A DNA stretch of 61,056 nt from Entophlyctis helioformis (lineage: Eukaryota; Chytridiomycota; Chytridiomycetes; Chytridiales; Chytriomycetaceae), in the NCBI GenBank assembly GCA_025526915.1, contig JAHLKH010000171.1, forward strand, positions 1-61,056, read 5' to 3'. The position numbers were made by a program, and so were the translations under genes. A model generated the notes under the pieces. That model worked only from the letters and a program-made list of their open reading frames with translations, was not told the DNA's origin and ran no database searches. Below, piece after piece: positions 56,535-61,056 of the stretch (within the stretch, counting starts at the first letter, position 1; every line of letters begins with the position of its first letter).

Positions 56535-56744
56535 TCAGAGGCGGCGTAGAAGCGTCCACAACACAGCCGCAGCCACAGCGATAAGCGCGGAGGCAGACAC
56601 CAGCTGCTTGACGAAGCGACTGTGCCTTGCCTTTGCGTCGGCCTTCTTCATGCCATCTTTGATGCGCTTGATGTGGTTGTCAAGCGCCTGCTGCTTGTCT
56701 GAGATCGGCATGCCCTCTGTCCAGCGTATCATGCCAGCAGCCAA
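56535..56744 (-). CDS. Small hypothetical tail-anchored-like protein
   Basis: A 69-codon ORF starting MAAGMIRW and ending with a hydrophobic C-terminal segment (QLVSASALIAVAAAVLWTLL) capped by RRL, preceded by a Lys/Asp-rich amphipathic stretch (HIKRIKDGMKKADAKARHSR). The pattern fits a tail-anchored membrane protein. Upstream exons are possible, since an acceptor-like CTGGACAG lies inside the ORF at the EGMPISDK codons. Family not recognised. Confidence 0.4.
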   Translation of the reverse strand: MAAGMIRWTEGMPISDKQQALDNHIKRIKDGMKKADAKARHSRFVKQLVSASALIAVAAAVLWTLLRRL

Positions 56745-57001
56745 GAGTCAGCAGCTTGGATGGACGACCAGTGGGTGACGGGAGCATGTTACGTTTGCTT
56801 TGTGGCCCTGTTGATCGATCTGGAGGACACTCGCTACAATAAATAGTTGCTGAAAGTGGCTGGATGGAGGGCGGATCGGGTGGTGCTGGACGGCAGGCTG
56901 TTGAGGTGCACTTGTGTGGCTGGATTGCTGTCGGCTTGGTGTGCGTCAAGTAGAGCGGCCGGTGTCCAAAGAGCAGATGCCGCAATGCGGCCTTTCAGCG
57001 A

Positions 57002-57017
57002 GGGGGGGGGGGGGGGG
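57002..57017. repeat. Poly-G run (16 nt)
   Basis: Sixteen consecutive G; a likely site of length error in sequencing. Confidence 0.9.
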
Positions 57018-57153
57018 TAATTGATTTCGTTCCCATAGAAAACCTGCGCCGGCACCTGATTGGCCGGCTGGTTTGCCTCGAATTTTGTTCAATTTGGCAT
57101 CCAATTTCCAATCATTTTGATTCCAATTTCATATTCTTGTCCGGAATTCCCAG

Positions 57154-57876
57154 TCACTCTGAGCAGCCTGCAGCCGATGCCTTCTCAAGTCGTGGTCGCT
57201 TTGACGCTGGCTTGTGGTCTGCTGAGCCCGTCCCAGGGGCAGCAGTTGGTTGCGTGTTGGTAGAGTCACGAAGAACTGTCCTGCCACTGCCTGTTGCGGC
57301 TGTTGGCCTTCTGCGTCCAGTCGGCGCTCTTGTGTGTGCTGCTGGGGCTGCCTGCTGCAATGTCCGAACGGCCAACGTCACAGCCGGCACAGACGCACTG
57401 GCATCTGCTGCTGCTGGTGTCTTCCGCTTGCTTGTCGCTCTTTGGCGGCTGGCTGTTGGCGTGGCAGCTACAGCAACGGTTGGGTGTCCAGGCTCGTCCA
57501 CAGGTCCTTGTCGTCGTCGAGCTTTCAAGGCACACAGTGTCAACAGAGTCGCAACTGTTGACAGCCATCGCACAAGAGGCAGACGGCTCACCAACAAGGA
57601 CATGGATGGATCACTCGGCGTATTGTTGAGCTGCCGCGTATCGTTGAGCTGCTGTAAGGCATTGCGCTTGGCTTGGTCTGACATTGAGAACTGTCGAGGC
57701 GATACACACAGAATGCCTGCAGCAATCTGCTCACTCATGTCAACCTCTGTCCTGGCTGCCTTTGTGTAGACAGCAAGGTCACAGCGACAAGCGTCTTTGC
57801 AACAGCCAGCAGCGCAGGTGACCAGCAGTCTTGCATTCAAGGCACGATGTCGTCGCACCCCGTCATCCACAGCCAA
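57154..57876 (-). CDS. Hypothetical basic Ala/Thr-rich protein
   Basis: A 240-codon uninterrupted frame. An internal ATG (about 57738) gives MSEQIAAGILCVSPRQFSMS, followed by one hydrophobic stretch (LVRWLSTVATLLTLCALK) and a basic, low-complexity C-terminus with KRPRLEKAS. No domain recognised. GC-rich sequence makes chance ORFs of this size plausible; listed because of length and the membrane-plus-basic pattern. Confidence 0.3.
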   Translation of the reverse strand: MAVDDGVRRHRALNARLLVTCAAGCCKDACRCDLAVYTKAARTEVDMSEQIAAGILCVSPRQFSMSDQAKRNALQQLNDTRQLNNTPSDPSMSLLVSRLPLVRWLSTVATLLTLCALKARRRQGPVDEPGHPTVAVAATPTASRQRATSKRKTPAAADASASVPAVTLAVRTLQQAAPAAHTRAPTGRRRPTAATGSGRTVLRDSTNTQPTAAPGTGSADHKPASKRPRLEKASAAGCSE

Positions 57877-59353
57877 CAGCCATACCCACCTGGCTTGTCA
57901 GCATGCCCGCGAATGCAATGACGAGCAGCATGCACAGTCTCAGTCAACAACAAAGGGCTGATCGACTGCAGGCTGCAAAGAACAAGTCGTCTCAGACCTG
58001 CTGGCGACTGAAGTCAACAGCATCCAAGTCGGCAATGAAGACATGTGCCCAAGGAGAAACTCGCCTTGCACCATCATCACAAGAAAGTGCAACACATTTG
58101 TGAGATCTGGGATGACTACTTGGTCAAAGATTGGAGGGTTGTCATGGTGTTGGTTGGCAATCTCTGTTCCAAAGAGCCAGATAGCGATACGGCGCATCTC
58201 AGTACTGCTCAGAGCACAAAGGAGGGCTGGGCATCAGGTTGGAGGTATTCACACGGATGAGATCTAGCAATTCCATGCGCACTTGGTGATTCCAACTGCG
58301 GCATGGACCCTATGAACAAGGCTGGATGGGCAACCAGTGCTGTGGCTGCCATGCCAGCATCCAACCGCCGTTGAGCATCAAGCAAGCCTTTGGTTGCAGA
58401 TTCAACCTATGAGCATCGTGGAATCGAGGCGATCTGGGTTGATGATCTCAGAAGCCACTTCAACTTGACAATGGGCGTGGCGCTCTGGGTGCCACCAACC
58501 CTTAGATCACTGCCTGTTTCAAGAGGGGTGGCGCTTCTACCGACGCGTGCGCCATTGTGCGCGCCATCACTGTTAGACTTGCTGCTCGCTCTGCAGCGAC
58601 GCGGTCACGTGCCCTGACTGCATTCCATCTGCCAATCCCCATTCCTCACACTTGCCCTCACGGTTCTCGTCTAACCAGACCCTGCAGGTGCACACATGCT
58701 CCTTCTATATGTATGTTATTGAATGAACTACGTCTAACCAGACCCTGCAGGTTACTCGTCGGCCTTCACTGTCCGCCTGCCGCAGCCCTCTCAACAATCA
58801 CACTCCAGCATCAACCAAGACGTCAAGGTCTGCTGTGACGCGGTTGTCTCTGCAGAAGAATGCCGGCTGTCACCAGTTGAGACTGCCACAAGCAGGATGG
58901 CCCTTGGTATGCTGCCCAGTGGCCATCAAGCCATACCCTTCAAGATGGGCTGTAAGCCAGCCTCAAAGCAGAGACGATCCGCATCAATGCCATCTGTTCG
59001 CTGCTCAGAGTGACTGGCCAAGAACAATGAAAATGATATTAAATTTGGCGACCAGTGGCGTCCAATCATTGTGCTCGGCCAAAGGGAACAAATGCCTTGT
59101 GCCGAGCCCAGCTTGCCATCCACGGCCATGCTCATGGAGGACGAGGCGTGGAGCCCTTTGTCCATTGTTCCATCGGGCTGCTCGCCTCAAGGAATGGAAG
59201 CCATTTGCGAGTTTCTGTGACACTCTGCACTGTCTGATTGAGCTTTCAGTGCCGAGGAGTCTGCACTGTAAGGAGTGCACCGACCATTGCCGCGCCTCCA
59301 ACTTGGCCGCGGCCATCACATGGGCCGCAATTCTGCGCCGCAGGATTGCAGTG
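57877..59353. other. Region without a confident gene
   Basis: Several short open stretches (minus 57940-58197, plus 58390-58617, plus 58835-59395 of 186 codons) but no domain and no consistent splice chain found. A 19-bp direct repeat CTAACCAGACCCTGCAGGT occurs at about 58672 and 58734; each copy looks like a branch point plus 3' splice site. Could hold exons of a divergent gene. Confidence 0.4.
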
Positions 59354-59360
59354 TATAAAA
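59354..59360 (+). promoter_or_regulatory. TATA box candidate
   Basis: TATAAAA 131 bp upstream of the ATG at 59485 of the XPG-like gene. The clearest TATA element I noticed ahead of a gene in this window. Confidence 0.4.
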
Positions 59361-59394
59361 GGACATTTCGCCGCTTGGCAAGCCGTAGTGTCTA

Positions 59395-59471
59395 GACACT
59401 TACAGCTTGCCAGGTACGTGCTCTGCTCTGATGGCGCTCATTCTAGAATGAAGACACTTACAGCTTGCCAG
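59395..59471 (+). repeat. Direct repeat GACACTTACAGCTTGCCAG
   Basis: A 19-bp sequence at 59395-59413 and again at 59453-59471, each preceded by TCTAGA. Each copy contains a 3'-splice-like TTACAG, and the first copy is followed by GTACGT, a donor-like sequence. Confidence 0.8.
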
Positions 59472-59484
59472 TGCCAAGCGTCAC

Positions 59485-61056
59485 ATGCACGATCAGCAAC
59501 CGCACACGCACTCGCACACACACGCGCACAATCAGCAGCCGCGCACGCACGATCAGCAACTGCGCACCACACACACACACACACACACACACACCACACA
59601 CACGCACACGCACACACACGTACATGCACGATCAGCAACTGCGCACACACGCACGCACACACACACACACCACACACACACACACGCACAACATGGGCAT
59701 CATCGGCCAGTCTGCACATTCCAGGAAGGCAAAGGCCTCGTCGTACACAAGGACGTGCCTTGGTCCTCGGCGTTGACATTTGTGTTGGACAATGCACAAC
59801 CGCCACGAGATCCGAGCGACACCAACACGGCCACACCCAGCACTTGCGGCATCGTCCACGTCGATGTGATGAGTGTCTTCTTTGCATACTTTATCGGGCA
59901 AGGAAGGCCTGATCTACAACCATCCATGGCCGAACAAAAGTCAGTCCTCGAGCCAGTACTCGAGTCGTTCATTGGCAAGTTCGGCGACAAGCACACATAC
60001 GTCTTTCATGTTGACGGTCAGCACGGCGACTCTGGGCTTAAGATCGAGCACAGGAACCGTGCCGTTAAGGTCCTGAATGGGGTGGCCACTGTTCTGCGGT
60101 GCATTCGCAAACGCGGCAAGTGCAAGAGATCAAAACACTTGACCAGGTGCGTCCACTTCTTCATGCCACATCGAGGCGATTCTAACTAACCATCAATGAT
60201 CCAGGAAAGACAGACAGGCGCTGCGATGTTCGTTCACGCTCACGCACGACGACAAGCAGCGTATTTACGAGGCGATCGCGGAGATCCTCGAGACCAAGCC
60301 ACAGCATACGGCTCATTGGTGTGACCACGAGGCGGACGTTTGCATCGCCCGGTGCGCAGCCGAGTATGCAAGAAATCCAAGGTATTGACCGCCATCGCAA
60401 CTGTATGTTTTGATTGACGGCTAACAGTCTTCATCTTGCAACAGCGACACACCAATGGTGGTTATCGCCAACGACTCGGACTTGGTGATGCACTGCGACG
60501 GCCGCTGCCCTGTCATCACGATGAGCATGCGCAAGGGACGTGACAGCGAGATCCGGTCTTATAACCATGCAGGTATCCCGTCCACTGCGTCAGCCATGGG
60601 AGTGTACGAGTTCGATGGCTCTTGCCAAACTCTAGCTGCATTCGCCAAGAATGACTTTTTCGATTGCTACGGGCGTGGTGCGTGCGATTCCTGGCTTCAT
60701 GCTCTGTATTGTCATCCATGCTGCGATGCCGACTAACATGCATTGCCACTCACATCATCTTGCAGGCATTGGTTTTGGTGCCAAGTTCATTAACGAGTAC
60801 GTTGATGGCGTGATAAGCAAGCGGGAATCACGGATCTGGCCGGCTTCCGTGATCGCCTCCGCAACCGCAAGTTTTCCGACGACTTCCTGACGGGCCTCAG
60901 GGACGCGTACGTCAAGGACTTGTTGCCAATCGGAGGCGAGGACCTCGCCAAGGCATTTCTCAACGCCTTTGACGTTTTCGTTTACCCTCGACGAGTCAGG
61001 AGCTTCCGCTGCGGCGTTCAAAGCCCCAAGCAGAAGCAGCGGTCAATCTCGCGATG
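59485..61056 (+). CDS. XPG/FEN1-like (PIN-fold) nuclease domain protein, truncated by window end
   Basis: Exons supported: 59485-60146, about 60205-60381, about 60447-60676, about 60766 onward. The nuclease N-region is seen as GIVHVDVMSVFFAYFI, followed by a helical linker. The I-region is HEADVCIARCAAEYA then PMVVIANDSDLVMH, the acidic residues expected for two-metal catalysis. The H3TH-like part is NDFFDCYGRGIGFGAKFI. This is the XPG/Asteroid-type superfamily; the subgroup is unclear. The frame opens at ATG 59485 with a CA-repeat-encoded His/Thr leader, which may be untranslated; a later start is possible. Near 60810-60830 the frame moves by one base (VISK to KQAGITDLAGFRDRL), either an indel or a missed intron. 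The 3' end lies beyond the window. Confidence 0.6.
59489..59690. repeat. CA-rich microsatellite with embedded ACGATCAGCAACYGCGCAC units
   Basis: (CA)n and (CG/CA) mixtures, with three to four near-copies of the 19-mer starting at about 59489, 59549 and 59627. Confidence 0.85.

Overview
The window reads as nuclear DNA of an intron-rich, GC-rich fungus, most likely from an early-diverging (chytrid-like) lineage. Nearly every gene is split by short introns (about 70-150 nt, often with CTAAC/CTGAC branch-like motifs). A Byr4/Bfa1-type mitotic-exit protein points to Fungi. A FUBP-type KH protein and candidate augmin (HAUS4-like) and FAAP24-like genes, which yeasts lack, point away from yeasts. Lineage is an inference; no rRNA or marker search was possible. 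Functions come from motifs I recognise in the translated exons. Exon borders were placed by reading splice sites and checking phase.

Layout. 1-12 kb: PUF/CCCH RNA-binding protein (+), CHY zinc-finger protein (+), RRP15 (+), Byr4/Bfa1-like GAP subunit (-). 12-14.3 kb: eIF4A (+). 14.25-19.36 kb: left arm of a large inverted segmental duplication, carrying one copy of an unrecognised gene. 19.4-24 kb: DNA polymerase eta (-), UFD1 (+). 24-40 kb: a very compact housekeeping block with a FUBP-like KH protein (-), HAUS4-like (+), ribosomal protein uS2/RPS0 (-), a twin-CX9C protein (+), FAAP24-like (+), SDHAF1 (+), NDUFS6 (+), ENY2/SUS1 (-), RPN8 (-), a RibD-type deaminase (+), THOC3/TEX1 (-), TAF11 (+). 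40-49.8 kb: UTP20 (+). 49.82-56.50 kb: right, inverted arm of the duplication with a longer copy of the unrecognised gene. 56.5-61 kb: sparse region with small hypothetical ORFs, ending in a truncated XPG/FEN1-like nuclease gene (+).

The most unusual system is the duplicated gene pair. The right copy encodes about 825 residues: an N-terminal poly-Ser tract, several hydrophobic membrane-like segments, a basic coiled-coil-like stretch, a second poly-Ser tract, and an acidic, NLS-containing C-terminal half. The left copy lacks exactly the DNA between the two (CAG)n tracts, about 1.86 kb, and the reading frame is kept. The left gene therefore encodes an about 551-residue version with no membrane region. 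It also has one extra copy of a symmetric 270-nt exon (374-bp repeat unit). The right arm ends in the last 63 nt of eIF4A, out of context, which suggests the segment was copied from the eIF4A side.

Other themes are six GC-AG introns (all GCAAG donors), several genes whose first exon is only 3-11 nt, head-to-head gene pairs with only 46-47 bp between start codons, and several single-base frame breaks inside otherwise well conserved genes (UTP20, HAUS4-like, TAF11, XPG-like) that may be assembly errors.
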